Below are positions 1 to 8,591 of a DNA stretch of 64,000 bases, piece by piece. The notes below the pieces were generated by a model. That model made no database searches and had not been told where the DNA came from. It was given only the letters and a program-made list of their open reading frames with translations. Each line of letters begins with the position of its first letter. The stretch's first letter is position 1. The DNA is from Sulfurovum sp. NBC37-1. Lineage in GTDB: Bacteria; Campylobacterota; Campylobacteria; Campylobacterales; Sulfurovaceae. A program made the translations under genes and the position numbers. Location of the stretch: positions 620,001-684,000 of the forward strand of contig NC_009663.1 of NCBI RefSeq assembly GCF_000010345.1. Reading direction: 5' to 3'.

Positions 1-131
1 GGGAAAGTCATGGGCGGTTCATCGGGAAGCACAAACGTTTGCAGCCCGACAGTCGCGAGCCAGAGATAGATCAATACAGAGAAAAATGCTGTCCAGAAAA
101 GAAACTGTATCTTTCCGCTTCTATAGATCAC
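1..131 (-). CDS. 5' part of an unidentified membrane-anchored protein
   Basis: Only the first 43 codons are inside the window; the gene continues past position 1. I read it from a GTG at 129-131, preceded by an AAAAGG ribosome site six bases upstream. The N-terminus has a few basic residues (VIYRSGK) followed by a strongly hydrophobic stretch of about 20 residues (FLFWTAFFSVLIYLWL), which fits a signal anchor or first transmembrane helix, and then LPDEPPMTF. No family can be recognised from this much sequence. It diverges from argD, and the roughly 150 bp between them holds the argD promoter. Confidence 0.6.
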   Translation of the reverse strand, partial: MIYRSGKIQFLFWTAFFSVLIYLWLATVGLQTFVLPDEPPMTF

Positions 132-281
132 AAAAAACCTTTTTTGCTAATTATATCATTTTTACCTCATGGCTGTGAACAAGAAAAAATCATTTTTCAA
201 CACACTCTGCTATAATATCAACACTTAAAAGAGTGATTCTGACACATGATCGGAATGACGATAACAGGAACGGAAAAGAAC

Positions 282-1472
282 ATGACACTGGAAGAATTGG
301 ACAAAAAATACGTACTGCAAACCTATGCGCGTGATTACACGAACTTTGTAAAGGGTGTGGGGTCTACACTGTATGATGAGAACGGGCGTGACTACATAGA
401 CTTCGCTTCGGGGATTGCGGTGAACTCTGTGGGACACGGGAATGAGAGACTGACCTCTGCCATTTGTGAACAGGCTAAGAAGATCATCCACATCTCCAAC
501 CTGCAGGTGATAGAACCTCAGGCAAAGCTGGCGCAGAGAATGGTGGAGCTTTCAGGCTATGACATGGGTGTTTTCTTTGCCAACTCGGGTGCCGAGGCGA
601 ACGAAGGGGCGATTAAGATCGCGCGAAAGTACGGTGAGACGAAGTTCGACAACAAACGATACAAAGTCATTACGCTGGAACACTCCTTCCACGGTCGTAC
701 CATCACAACGGTCAAGGCGACAGGACAGAAGAGTTTTCATACACCGAACTTCTCACCCTATCCTGCCGGGTTCAGTTATGTGCCGAGCATTGCGGATGTC
801 TATGATGCCATCAATGACGAGACGGTTGCGGTATTGCTCGAACTGGTGCAGGGTGAGGGGGGAGTGCAGCCTTTTGAGAAAGAGGAGATACAGAAGCTTG
901 CCGCCCACCTCAAAGAAAAGAATGTGCTGCTCATCGTCGATGAGGTACAGACAGGGGTTTACAGAACGGGTGAGTTCCTGGCATCGAACCTTTATGAAAT
1001 AGAACCCGACATCGTTACGCTTGCCAAAGGGCTTGGCGGGGGTGTACCTATCGGTGCGGTGATGACAAAGCACAAGGATGTACTGAGCACGGGAGACCAT
1101 GGAAGTACCTTCGGGGGCAACTACCTGAGTACGGCTGCAGGACTTGCCGTTCTGGATATACTTTCCGAACTTTACGATAACGGCGGACTGCATGAAACAC
1201 TGCTCTATTTTGAAGTGAAGCTTCAGGAGATAGCGGCAAAGTATGAGAATCTTTTTGAAAAAGAGGTCGGACTCGGTCTGATGCGCGGATTGCGTGCAAA
1301 GAATGCCGAAGTACAGGGATCTGTGATAAAGAACAGTCTGAAAGAGGGGCTTGTCGTACTCAAGGCAGGGCGTAATACAGTACGCTTCCTGCCGAGTCTT
1401 ACGATCAGCAAAAATGAAATAGATGAAGGATTCAAGCGTTTTGAAATTGCCATTGATAAGGTACGTCTATGA
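282..1472 (+). CDS. argD: acetylornithine aminotransferase (class III PLP transaminase)
   Basis: Transfers the amino group from N-acetylornithine to 2-oxoglutarate in arginine synthesis; the same family also acts on succinyl-diaminopimelate in lysine synthesis. The fold-type I pattern is complete: NSGAEANEGAIKIAR for phosphate binding, the VDEVQTG aspartate that contacts the PLP ring, and TLAKGLGGG with the Schiff-base lysine near residue 249. An in-frame ATG exists at 246, but the ATG at 282 (MTLEELDKKY) matches the usual start of the family and has GGAACGG upstream. A TATAAT lies at 211-216. The stop overlaps the TolC-like gene by four bases, so the two are probably co-transcribed. Confusion with other ornithine or acyl-ornithine transaminases is possible, but ArgD is the best fit. 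Confidence 0.93.
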   Translation: MTLEELDKKYVLQTYARDYTNFVKGVGSTLYDENGRDYIDFASGIAVNSVGHGNERLTSAICEQAKKIIHISNLQVIEPQAKLAQRMVELSGYDMGVFFANSGAEANEGAIKIARKYGETKFDNKRYKVITLEHSFHGRTITTVKATGQKSFHTPNFSPYPAGFSYVPSIADVYDAINDETVAVLLELVQGEGGVQPFEKEEIQKLAAHLKEKNVLLIVDEVQTGVYRTGEFLASNLYEIEPDIVTLAKGLGGGVPIGAVMTKHKDVLSTGDHGSTFGGNYLSTAAGLAVLDILSELYDNGGLHETLLYFEVKLQEIAAKYENLFEKEVGLGLMRGLRAKNAEVQGSVIKNSLKEGLVVLKAGRNTVRFLPSLTISKNEIDEGFKRFEIAIDKVRL

Positions 1473-2728
1473 AGCAAAGCTCCACAGACTACGCTGACAC
1501 TGGATCCACTTCAGCAGTGGGCTCACGCAACTGGTTGCGTTTGGTAGTGTTTGGTAGTCTTTGTGTTGCTTCTCTGCTTCAGGCGGATGAACTCGGAGAG
1601 ATACTTTCAGACACAAAAGAAACGCTCTTTGACTACCAGTTTCAGGGAAATGAACTACAGAGCGATATGCTTTCAAAAAGTTGGATCAATCCGGTGACGG
1701 TACGTTACGGAAGAGATTATACAACACGTTTCAGAACGGGGACCATTGATACCAGCAATTTTTCGGTCTATATAGACCAGCCGATCTTCAGGTCGGGCGG
1801 GATCTACTATGCCATCAAGTACTCCGGGGCATTGAGAAATGCGAATAGAGCCGACATCACATTACAGAGACGCCAGATGATCGGTGATGCCGTTGCGATC
1901 CTCTTTAAGCTCAAGCGTATCAAGCTCGAACAGCAGAAGATGAAATACCAGATCAAGAATGATATCATCGATATACAACAGAAACGTGACAGTTTTGAAG
2001 CCGGTATTTTGGACAGCAGTTTTCTTGACCAGGCCATACTCAGAAAGAGCCAGGATGAGACGGCACTGCTCGAGATGCGTTTGAACGAGATGGAGCTCAA
2101 GCAGCGTTTTGCTATTTTGAGCGATAAAAAACCTGATAGACTCAGGCTGCCGAAACTGAAACTCATAGACAAACAGAGCTATACCCATGAAAACCTCGAA
2201 CTTAAAAGGGACAACCTGCGTGCGCTTGAAATGGACTATAAAGAGAAAGTAACCTGGGCAAAATACCTTCCGACAGTTGCTTTACAGGGACAGTACTCCA
2301 ACGGTGACCTCAATCCGCTTTTCCCAAGTCCCAATTTGAATGAGAGTTACTACAATTACGGATTTACCGTATCGATGCCTATCGATATTAATTCGTTTAG
2401 TGATATCGAGTTGAGCAAAGTGGAAAAACTTCAGGCTGCCACAGAGGTTATAGACAGGAAAAACAAGGTTAGTGAAGAGTATGACTGGATACGCAACAGC
2501 CTGCATATCCTTGACAAGAAGATCTCTCTAGCCAGAAAAGACGAGAAGATTTACGGTAATCTCTACAAAGTGACGAAGAACCTTGCGGAAGCAGGTGAAA
2601 AGACCCTGTACGATGCGGAAGTGATGAAGAACTCGCAGCAGATCAGAAGACTGGATCAGCGTATTTACAGTATAGACAAACAGATACAGCTTCTTAAACT
2701 CTACATACGGGTGGAAAATGTACTTTAG
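1469..2728 (+). CDS. TolC-family outer-membrane efflux protein
   Basis: Outer-membrane channel component of a tripartite exporter or secretion system, about 419 residues. Long charged helical stretches (RRQMIGDAVAILFKLKRIKLEQQKMKY and similar in both halves) and two beta-rich segments (FSVYIDQPIF; YNYGFTVSMPIDIN) give the two-fold repeat typical of the OEP/TolC family. The signal peptide seems to be the LRLVVFGSLCVASLLQA segment, preceded by an unusually polar 20-residue leader; a later GTG or TTG start near 1540 is conceivable. The gene overlaps argD by four bases (ATGA) and the next gene by eleven. No membrane-fusion or inner-membrane partner is adjacent, so the exported substrate is unknown. 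Confidence 0.8.
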   Translation: MKQSSTDYADTGSTSAVGSRNWLRLVVFGSLCVASLLQADELGEILSDTKETLFDYQFQGNELQSDMLSKSWINPVTVRYGRDYTTRFRTGTIDTSNFSVYIDQPIFRSGGIYYAIKYSGALRNANRADITLQRRQMIGDAVAILFKLKRIKLEQQKMKYQIKNDIIDIQQKRDSFEAGILDSSFLDQAILRKSQDETALLEMRLNEMELKQRFAILSDKKPDRLRLPKLKLIDKQSYTHENLELKRDNLRALEMDYKEKVTWAKYLPTVALQGQYSNGDLNPLFPSPNLNESYYNYGFTVSMPIDINSFSDIELSKVEKLQAATEVIDRKNKVSEEYDWIRNSLHILDKKISLARKDEKIYGNLYKVTKNLAEAGEKTLYDAEVMKNSQQIRRLDQRIYSIDKQIQLLKLYIRVENVL

Positions 2729-3704
2729 CGAATATATGAATGAATGGCTCTACGGAGAGAAGGGGTACTACAAAAATTTCAAAGCGATCGGAAAGTCCGG
2801 GGATTTCTATACGGCAGTGAGTACCAGCAGTTTTTTTGGGGCGAGTATTGCCAACCATTTTTTCAAAATGCTCAAAGAAGGAAAGGCAGACAGAAACGGA
2901 TGGCTCATCGAAGTGGGAGCACATCAGGGCTATCTTCTATGTGACATGATACAGTGGCTTTACACCTGTGATCCTTCCCTGGTTCAGACACTTAGATTCG
3001 GTATCGTCGAGCGTCAGCCCGAAGTCCGGGAGGTACAGTCAGCGTACATCAAAGAGCGTTTCGGGGACGATGTAACCGTAACACACTTTGAAGACCTCTC
3101 TGAAGTAAATACCGCATACGCTTTTGTCGTTGCCAACGAGATCTTCGATGCCTTTCCCTGTGAACTTCTCAAGGATGAACAGATAGCCGTCGTAGAAGAT
3201 CATACCATATCGTGGGAGCCTGCACCTACTGAGATGCTGGAATGGGCCAAAGGACATTACCTGAAACAGGGTGAGGTTGCTGTGGGCTATGAGGATTTTG
3301 CCAAAGCGATGGCATCTGGCATAAAGAAGTGTGACTTTGTCAGTTTTGACTACGGTGAGAAGTATGTTCGCAATGACTTTTCCATCCGTGTCTACTATGC
3401 GCATGAGACTTTCCCGCTCTTTGACGAGGCTCTGGATCTTTCGGAGTCTTTTCAGAAAGATGACATCACCTACGATGTGAACTTCAAACATGTTCTTGAA
3501 GCATTTGAAGCAGCAGGATTCAGAGAGGAGAGTTATGAAACACAGGCAAGAGCGCTGATACGTTTTGGATTGATAGAAATACTCGAACAGTTCGCTTCAC
3601 AGACAACACAGGATAGATACGTGCGCGAAGCGGACAAGATCAAGACGCTGATCGCCCCGACCATGATGGGTGACCGCTTCAAGATGATCCATTTACACAA
3701 ATAG
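2718..3704 (+). CDS. MidA/NDUFAF7-family SAM-dependent methyltransferase (DUF185)
   Basis: Predicted protein methyltransferase of the DUF185 family, whose mitochondrial member NDUFAF7 methylates an arginine of complex I. The family N-terminus is present (FSEYMNEWLYGEKGYY), with the SGDFYTAVS signature, the SAM-binding IEVGAHQGYL motif around residue 65 and the VVANEIFDAFP motif in the middle. Length (328 aa) is slightly short but intact. It overlaps the TolC-like gene by eleven bases and is probably read by translational coupling. The bacterial substrate is not established; complex I is an inference from the mitochondrial homologue. Confidence 0.85.
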   Translation: MYFSEYMNEWLYGEKGYYKNFKAIGKSGDFYTAVSTSSFFGASIANHFFKMLKEGKADRNGWLIEVGAHQGYLLCDMIQWLYTCDPSLVQTLRFGIVERQPEVREVQSAYIKERFGDDVTVTHFEDLSEVNTAYAFVVANEIFDAFPCELLKDEQIAVVEDHTISWEPAPTEMLEWAKGHYLKQGEVAVGYEDFAKAMASGIKKCDFVSFDYGEKYVRNDFSIRVYYAHETFPLFDEALDLSESFQKDDITYDVNFKHVLEAFEAAGFREESYETQARALIRFGLIEILEQFASQTTQDRYVREADKIKTLIAPTMMGDRFKMIHLHK

Positions 3705-3722
3705 AGGTATAGGAGGAAAAAA

Positions 3723-4127
3723 TTAGCTTTTTTGCATTGATTTAAGAAGCGTACAGCGTTTGATGGACGCTTCTTCGTTTCCGTACATCTGTGTATATTT
3801 GTCGAACTTTTCCTGTCCGATCATGGAGATACACTCTGCTCTGCTCATACTCGCAGCCGCTTTTTCTATGGCCTCATCAGCAGTACTGTCCTTTGCCTTG
3901 ACAAGCTTGTCTTTCTTGTATTTGTCGTCTGGGTACATATATTCCGGGGAATAGTTGTCATCCTGCACCTCTTTGAGTTCAATGTGTTTCTTTGGTGGAG
4001 GCGGTGCTACATATCTTGTGGCATTGGTCTCTTTGGTTTTTACGGGCGCCTTCTTGACCTTTGGAGCTTGCTCGACGCATCCTGTGAACAGGAGTGCGGC
4101 AAAAACGATCATAAATAGATACTTCAT
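3723..4127 (-). CDS. small lysine-rich lipoprotein of unknown function
   Basis: A 134-residue protein with a clear lipoprotein signal: hydrophobic MIVFAALLF followed by the lipobox LFTGC, so the mature chain starts at about Cys-17. A low-complexity linker rich in lysine, proline and threonine (KAPVKTKET, APPPPKK) follows, as in proteins that span part of the periplasm. The C-terminal third carries two cysteines (AECISM, KRCTLL) that could form a disulfide. The start has an AGAAGGAT ribosome site and a TACAAT -10 on the minus strand. I do not recognise a family. It is convergent with the MidA-like gene. Confidence 0.75.
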   Translation of the reverse strand: MKYLFMIVFAALLFTGCVEQAPKVKKAPVKTKETNATRYVAPPPPKKHIELKEVQDDNYSPEYMYPDDKYKKDKLVKAKDSTADEAIEKAAASMSRAECISMIGQEKFDKYTQMYGNEEASIKRCTLLKSMQKS

Positions 4128-4181
4128 TTTTATCCTTCTAAATTATTGTGTCGGTATTGTAATATAATTCCCCGGAAAATT

Positions 4182-4541
4182 TCAAGCTGCTTCAAAATCG
4201 ATCGCGGCAACAGCGATGGCAAAACCGCCGTCGTGGCTGATGGAAATGGAAGCTGAGTGAATGGTGTAGGTTTTGAGTGCTTCATCGCTCAGGGTAAAGT
4301 AGGGTGCTCCTCTGCTGTCTTTGGCTATCATAATGTCATGAAAAGCCAGCTGGGCGCCTATGCCGCAGCCAAATGCTTTTGCTATGGCCTCTTTGGCCGC
4401 CCAGTACCCGGCAAGCGTTTCGACCTTTTTGGCTGCAGCAATTTCTTCCTTTGAAAGATACCTCTGTTTGAATGTGTCACCGTATCGATCGATGAGTTTT
4501 TCAATACGATCGATCTGAATGATATCTGTTCCGACTTTCAT
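4182..4541 (-). CDS. acpS: holo-[acyl-carrier-protein] synthase
   Basis: Transfers the 4'-phosphopantetheine arm from coenzyme A to apo-ACP, which activates fatty acid synthesis. The two magnesium and CoA-binding motifs of the small homotrimeric PPTase family are present: GTDIIQIDRIEKL at the N-terminus and YWAAKEAIAKAFG at residues 47-59. The length (119 aa) is normal. The gene lies downstream of radA on the same strand, separated by about 290 bp that hold the 77-bp tandem repeat array, so acpS probably has its own promoter or depends on read-through of the array. Confidence 0.95.
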   Translation of the reverse strand: MKVGTDIIQIDRIEKLIDRYGDTFKQRYLSKEEIAAAKKVETLAGYWAAKEAIAKAFGCGIGAQLAFHDIMIAKDSRGAPYFTLSDEALKTYTIHSASISISHDGGFAIAVAAIDFEAA

Positions 4542-4591
4542 GGAAAGAGTATATCGAAAATGTTGTAAAGTGTCGATTTTTTATGCTGCTC

Positions 4592-4822
4592 CCGGCCTAG
4601 ATGGCTACGCTTCGCTCCGACCACTCTGGTTTCGCCGCTAAAAACGTGAAGCAGTTGTCGTAAGGATTCCAGCCTTCGTGGCTACACTTCGTTCCGACCA
4701 CTCCGGTTTCGCCCCTATAAACGACAAGCAGTTGTCGTAAGGATTCCAGCCTTCGTGGCTACGCTTTGCTCCGACCACTTCGGTTTCGACACTATAAACG
4801 TGAAGCAGTTCACGTTTACTTT
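4592..4822. repeat. three tandem 77-bp repeats, each with a hairpin
   Basis: Three units start at 4592, 4669 and 4746 with an exact period of 77 bp. Each holds a GGCTACGCTTCGCTCCGACC-like core and ends in a potential hairpin with the loop GCAG. Unit 2 has ACGACAA-GCAG-TTGTCGT (4721-4738). Unit 3 has TAAACGTGAA-GCAG-TTCACGTTTA (4795-4818). Unit 1 combines the left arm of unit 3 with the right arm of unit 2 and cannot pair fully. The array starts eight bases beyond the radA stop, so unit 3 can serve as the 3' end of the radA transcript. No reading frame runs through it. Confidence 0.9.
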
Positions 4823-4829
4823 ACGTGTC

Positions 4830-6182
4830 TCACATCCATTCCACTACTTTGGAGACTTCGTCGGCTATAAAGCATTTGATCTCTGTTTCTTCCATAGGCT
4901 TGTTGGGGATGACCGCTTTGCTGAAGCCCTGTGTTTTCATCTCTTTAAGACGCTGTGTCAGGCCTGAGATCTCGCGTATCTCGCCGGTGAGGCTCACTTC
5001 TCCGAGAAAGAGTGTTTCGGCACTCAGTTCCCTGTCACGGTAAGAACTTAGGATAGCTGCAATAATGGCAAGGTCGGCGGAGGGTTCGTTGATCTTGATA
5101 CCACCGGAGATATTGATGAAGACATCGTAGGTACCCAGTGGAAGGTCGAGCTTCTTTTCCAGCAGTGCAAGAAGCATACCCAGACGGTTGTTGTCAAACC
5201 CAGTGGAACTGCGCTTTGGGTGTCCGTAGGCTTCGGAAACAAGTGCCTGCACCTCTATAATGATCGGGCGGCTTCCCTCCATGATGACGGTCAGCGCAGA
5301 GCCTGACTGAAGCTTGTCCTTGTCGAAGAATCTGCCGGCCATGCTCTTGGCGTCGTTCAGTCCACTCTTGTTCATTTCGAAGATACCGACCTCGTTGGTG
5401 GAGCCGAAACGGTTCTTGAAGCCGCGAAGCAGACGAAGTTCGGAGTTGGAGTCGCCTTCAAAGTAGAGCACGGTATCGACCATGTGCTCGAGGACCCTCG
5501 GGCCGGCGATGGAACCGTCTTTGGTAATGTGGCCGATGATGAAGATGGGAATATGCAGGCTCTTGGCCACACGCATCAGTTCGAAGGTGATGGTACGTAC
5601 CTGTGTCACGGAACCGGGTGCCGAAGGTGTTTCGTCGGAGTAGAGTGTCTGGATGGAGTCGATGACGATGAATTCGTAATTTTCATTGGAGATCTCGGAG
5701 AGTACGGTACTCAGGCTGATCTCGGGAAGCAGAAAAAGGTTCTCGTGGTTGGCGTCGAGCCTGTTGGCGCGCAGTTTGATCTGCCCGGCAGACTCCTCTC
5801 CGGAAACATAGAGTACTTTTTTCCGCTGCTGCGCAAGATTGCCTGCAATCTTTAGCAGGAGCGTTGATTTACCGATACCCGGACTGCCGCCTATGAGGGT
5901 CAAAGAGCCCGGAACGACTCCACCTCCGAGCACAAGGTCGAGTTCGCAGCTGCCTGACGGGAAACGAGTGATGTTGTCCTCTTCGATCTGGGTGATAGGC
6001 TGTGCTTTGGAAAGGGCTGAGCCGCTACTGCTGCTTTTCGATGTTTCGTTCAGGAATTTGATCTGGTCTGCCGTGAGTTCGACCATGGTCTCCCATTGGT
6101 TGCAGGAGGTACATTTCCCCATCCATCTTGGAGATTGGAAGCCGCATGCCTGACATTCGAAGAGTGTTTTTTTCTTTGCCAT
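4830..6182 (-). CDS. radA: DNA repair protein RadA (Sms), recombination helicase
   Basis: RecA-like ATPase that drives branch migration and processing of recombination intermediates. The 450-residue protein has all the expected parts in order: a four-cysteine zinc finger (Cys 10, 13, 24 and 27), Walker A GGSPGIGKST near residue 98, Walker B FIVIDSIQTLYS, the RadA-specific KNRFGST motif, and a C-terminal Lon-like domain with GTYDVFINISGG. It lies downstream of ftsY on the same strand after a 171-bp gap that holds a palindromic element. The same ftsY-radA pairing is known in Campylobacter. Confidence 0.97.
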   Translation of the reverse strand: MAKKKTLFECQACGFQSPRWMGKCTSCNQWETMVELTADQIKFLNETSKSSSSGSALSKAQPITQIEEDNITRFPSGSCELDLVLGGGVVPGSLTLIGGSPGIGKSTLLLKIAGNLAQQRKKVLYVSGEESAGQIKLRANRLDANHENLFLLPEISLSTVLSEISNENYEFIVIDSIQTLYSDETPSAPGSVTQVRTITFELMRVAKSLHIPIFIIGHITKDGSIAGPRVLEHMVDTVLYFEGDSNSELRLLRGFKNRFGSTNEVGIFEMNKSGLNDAKSMAGRFFDKDKLQSGSALTVIMEGSRPIIIEVQALVSEAYGHPKRSSTGFDNNRLGMLLALLEKKLDLPLGTYDVFINISGGIKINEPSADLAIIAAILSSYRDRELSAETLFLGEVSLTGEIREISGLTQRLKEMKTQGFSKAVIPNKPMEETEIKCFIADEVSKVVEWM

Positions 6183-6268
6183 ATTTTTCTCTCTTTTATT
6201 TTGTTAGTAGAAGTATAATACAGTCAGGGGAAAGGTGCGGGAAAATATGTCAAATTGTAATATTTTCT

Positions 6269-6327
6269 GGAAGTGAGAACTTTAGTTTCACCTTGAATTT
6301 TAGGGTGCGAGTAAACTCTGCACTTCC
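6269..6327. repeat. palindromic interspersed element, copy 1
   Basis: A 59-bp imperfect palindrome between radA and ftsY. Its ends are GGAAGTG (6269-6275) and CACTTCC (6321-6327). The left arm, GGAAGTGAGAACTTTAGTTT followed by CAC, is nearly identical to the left arm of the element at 13987 (one base differs in 23). The remaining gap between ftsY and radA holds nothing else that I can identify. Confidence 0.75.
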
Positions 6328-6353
6328 ATAATTATGTTTAAAGCATTCTTCTC

Positions 6354-7220
6354 TTATACGAAGATCTCATCCAATATAGTATTGATATACTCATTGGCTT
6401 TGAAACGGATGAGGTCTTTGGGCTGTTCTCCCGTCCCGATGTAGAAGATGGGCATCTGCAGTTCATCGGCGATGCTCAGTACCGAACCGCCTTTTGCAGT
6501 ACCATCAAGTTTTGTGATGATGATACCATCGATGCCGATCATCTCATCGAAGGCTCTGGCCTGGTTGATGGAGGAACTTCCCTGTGTTCCGTCGAGGATG
6601 AGCATTTTACGGTGTGGTGCTCCCTCCATCGCCTTGCCTGCGACACGTATCATCTTCTTGAGCTCTTCGGAGAGGTTCGTCTGGGTATGCAGTCTTCCAG
6701 CCGTATCGATTATAACATTGTCCAGTCTTCTGGCTTTGGCCGCTTCGATAGTGTCATAGACCACGGCGGAAGGATCATGCCCCTGCCTGGTGGAGACAAT
6801 GGGCACTTCGAGTTTGTCCGCCCATCGGATAAGCTGTTCGATGGCCGCGGCACGAAAGGTGTCTCCTGCGCCCAGAATGACCCCTTTGCCCTCCTGCTGG
6901 TAACGGTAAGCGAGCTTGGCAATGGTGGTGGTCTTCCCCGCTCCGTTGACGCCGATGATCATTTCAACATACGGTTTGGCATTGCTCTCTTTCCAATCCG
7001 CTTTGTACTGGAATACCGAGATCAGTGAGTTGAAAGCCTGGATACGGTTAATCTTTTCCGGCAGGGCATCGAGCAGTCTTTCCGCCAGTTCGTAATTGAC
7101 ATCTGCTTCAAGCAGGATATCTTCGAATTCCTCTTTGCTGATCTCTTTTTTCTTCTCTATAACGACCTCTTTGATGGCATCGTTGGTCTTTCCCAATACT
7201 TTTTTAAACAGGTTGAACAT
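6354..7220 (-). CDS. ftsY: signal recognition particle receptor FtsY
   Basis: GTPase that docks ribosome-SRP complexes at the Sec translocon in the inner membrane. The 288-residue protein is the compact NG-domain form without the long acidic A domain, as is usual in Campylobacterota. The GTPase motifs are clear: GVNGAGKTTTIAKLAY (G1), DTFRAAA, DTAGRLHTQ (G3), TKLDGTAKGG (G4 region) and the closing YIGTGEQPKDL. The start has AAGGA about ten bases upstream. A thioredoxin-like lipoprotein gene ends 14 bp upstream, so the two are likely one transcript. Confidence 0.97.
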   Translation of the reverse strand: MFNLFKKVLGKTNDAIKEVVIEKKKEISKEEFEDILLEADVNYELAERLLDALPEKINRIQAFNSLISVFQYKADWKESNAKPYVEMIIGVNGAGKTTTIAKLAYRYQQEGKGVILGAGDTFRAAAIEQLIRWADKLEVPIVSTRQGHDPSAVVYDTIEAAKARRLDNVIIDTAGRLHTQTNLSEELKKMIRVAGKAMEGAPHRKMLILDGTQGSSSINQARAFDEMIGIDGIIITKLDGTAKGGSVLSIADELQMPIFYIGTGEQPKDLIRFKANEYINTILDEIFV

Positions 7221-7234
7221 CGTATCTATTTCCT

Positions 7235-7870
7235 TTATTTTTCTTCTATGGCAGTTCTGATGTCATGATCGATCATTTCGACAGGGACCGGTCCCTCATA
7301 ATGGGTATAGTAATCACCGTTTTTGTAAAGCACGGTCAGCGGCAGTGTGAAATTTTCATCGAGCTTCAGTGCTTCGATCACTTTTGCCGTGACATATTCG
7401 TTTTCGATGTCATTGGAGACAAAATAGTCTATATGATATTTGGTGTAAAACTGTTCCAGTTTTGTGGCATTGATGTCATCATTGACCAGTATGCCTGTCA
7501 CAAAAAGTTCTTTTCTGTACTTTTTCTGCAGGTCTTCAAAATAGGGGATCTGCCCTCGGCATGGCGGACACCAAGTACTAAAAAAGTTGACAAGAACGAT
7601 AGGCTGTTTAACATCGTTGATGATGAAACGGTTTTTGTCCACCATTACCCCGTGTGTCTCATCTTTGATACTTTTGAGAATACTACTACCTTCGAGCATG
7701 GTCGTTATCTTGTTGATCTGACTCTCATTCTTTTCGGAACAATTCATCTCTTTTGAAGGGGCGCAGGCACTGATATTCTTCTCTGTACCCGATGTTTTTT
7801 CTTTCTTATCGCTGCACCCCGCCGCAAAAAGCAAAATAACACTTAAAAGCAGGGGTTTGATATTGATCAC
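7235..7870 (-). CDS. TlpA/ResA-like thioredoxin-fold lipoprotein
   Basis: Predicted membrane-anchored periplasmic thiol-disulfide oxidoreductase. It begins with GTG (AAGGA five bases upstream) and has a lipoprotein signal ending in LFAAGC. The redox site is FFSTWCPPCRGQIPYFEDL (CxxC with a WCPPC context) near residue 100, and the cis-proline region appears as TLPLTVLYKNG. Such proteins usually keep apocytochrome c haem-binding cysteines reduced or supply thiols to other periplasmic proteins. It is the first gene of the likely operon with ftsY and is divergent from the cyclo-ligase gene. A related lipoprotein occupies the same place in Campylobacter, from memory. Confidence 0.87.
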   Translation of the reverse strand: MINIKPLLLSVILLFAAGCSDKKEKTSGTEKNISACAPSKEMNCSEKNESQINKITTMLEGSSILKSIKDETHGVMVDKNRFIINDVKQPIVLVNFFSTWCPPCRGQIPYFEDLQKKYRKELFVTGILVNDDINATKLEQFYTKYHIDYFVSNDIENEYVTAKVIEALKLDENFTLPLTVLYKNGDYYTHYEGPVPVEMIDHDIRTAIEEK

Positions 7871-7955
7871 ATGATTCCTTGGTTATAATATCACAGTACG
7901 CAATGTTTGGCGTATGTTCATAGAAATTTAAAAGATTATACCAAAAGAGCACTAA

Positions 7956-8510
7956 ATGGAAGTTATACAGAAAGAGAGCCAAAAGAAGCAGTTCAGACAG
8001 AGGTGCTTGGAACGCCTCAAAGAGATCAGTCGCAAGAATAACTATGTCAGAGACAGAAAAGTGCTTTCCAAACTTTATAGGGTCATTGTAGAGATGGATG
8101 CCAGAGTGATCATGCTCTACCTTCCGCTGGAGCTGGAAGTGAACCTCTATCCGCTTATCAGAGTACTCCGACGCGAAAGGCGCCAACTCTATGTTCCGTT
8201 TATGGAAGGTAAAAGTTTTAGCTTGGTAAAATATAGATACCCGCTGAAAACAAAGCGGTTTGGTATAAAAGAACCAAAATATTCAAAACAGTTTAGAAAG
8301 AAAAAAATAGATATAGCTATCGTACCGATCGTTGGTGTGGACATGACACATAGACGTGTAGGCTTCGGCAAGGGTATGTATGATAGATTTTTTGAAAAAG
8401 AGATGCAATATATAGGAAAAACAGTGTTTGTGGCACGGGAATTATGTTATAGCAGCAGAATAGTAACGGATGGCCATGATGTCAGAGCGGACATGATAGT
8501 CGTACCATAA
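7956..8510 (+). CDS. 5-formyltetrahydrofolate cyclo-ligase family protein
   Basis: Converts 5-formyl-THF to 5,10-methenyl-THF with ATP and so returns this storage or inhibitory folate to the one-carbon pool. The 184-residue chain has the family pattern: a basic N-terminal helix (KKQFRQRCLERL), YLPLELEVN, and the C-terminal signature IVPIVGVDMTHRRVGFGKGMYDRFF. The start is an ATG with AAGAG upstream. It is followed by rny after 81 bp. Confidence 0.92.
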   Translation: MEVIQKESQKKQFRQRCLERLKEISRKNNYVRDRKVLSKLYRVIVEMDARVIMLYLPLELEVNLYPLIRVLRRERRQLYVPFMEGKSFSLVKYRYPLKTKRFGIKEPKYSKQFRKKKIDIAIVPIVGVDMTHRRVGFGKGMYDRFFEKEMQYIGKTVFVARELCYSSRIVTDGHDVRADMIVVP

Positions 8511-8591
8511 ACAGTTAGCAGAACAAAACATTTCTTTTTCTTGGGAACATGAGCGACCATGATCGGGGTTGCCCTTTAAAAAGGAAAAAAT

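Noticed and set aside
1500-1560. Insertion or terminator at the 5' end of the TolC-like gene
   Set aside because: Small dyads (CCACT/AGTGG and CGCAAC/GTTGCG) are present, but the frame stays open and no repeat copy was found elsewhere.
4592-4822. CRISPR-like array
   Set aside because: The three 77-bp units are contiguous, with no unique spacers and no cas genes nearby, so this is a plain tandem repeat.
8511-8591. 6S RNA or riboswitch between the cyclo-ligase gene and rny
   Set aside because: 6S RNA is known beside ygfA in other bacteria, but this 81-bp gap is too short and shows only a small bulged hairpin without a 6S-type long stem.
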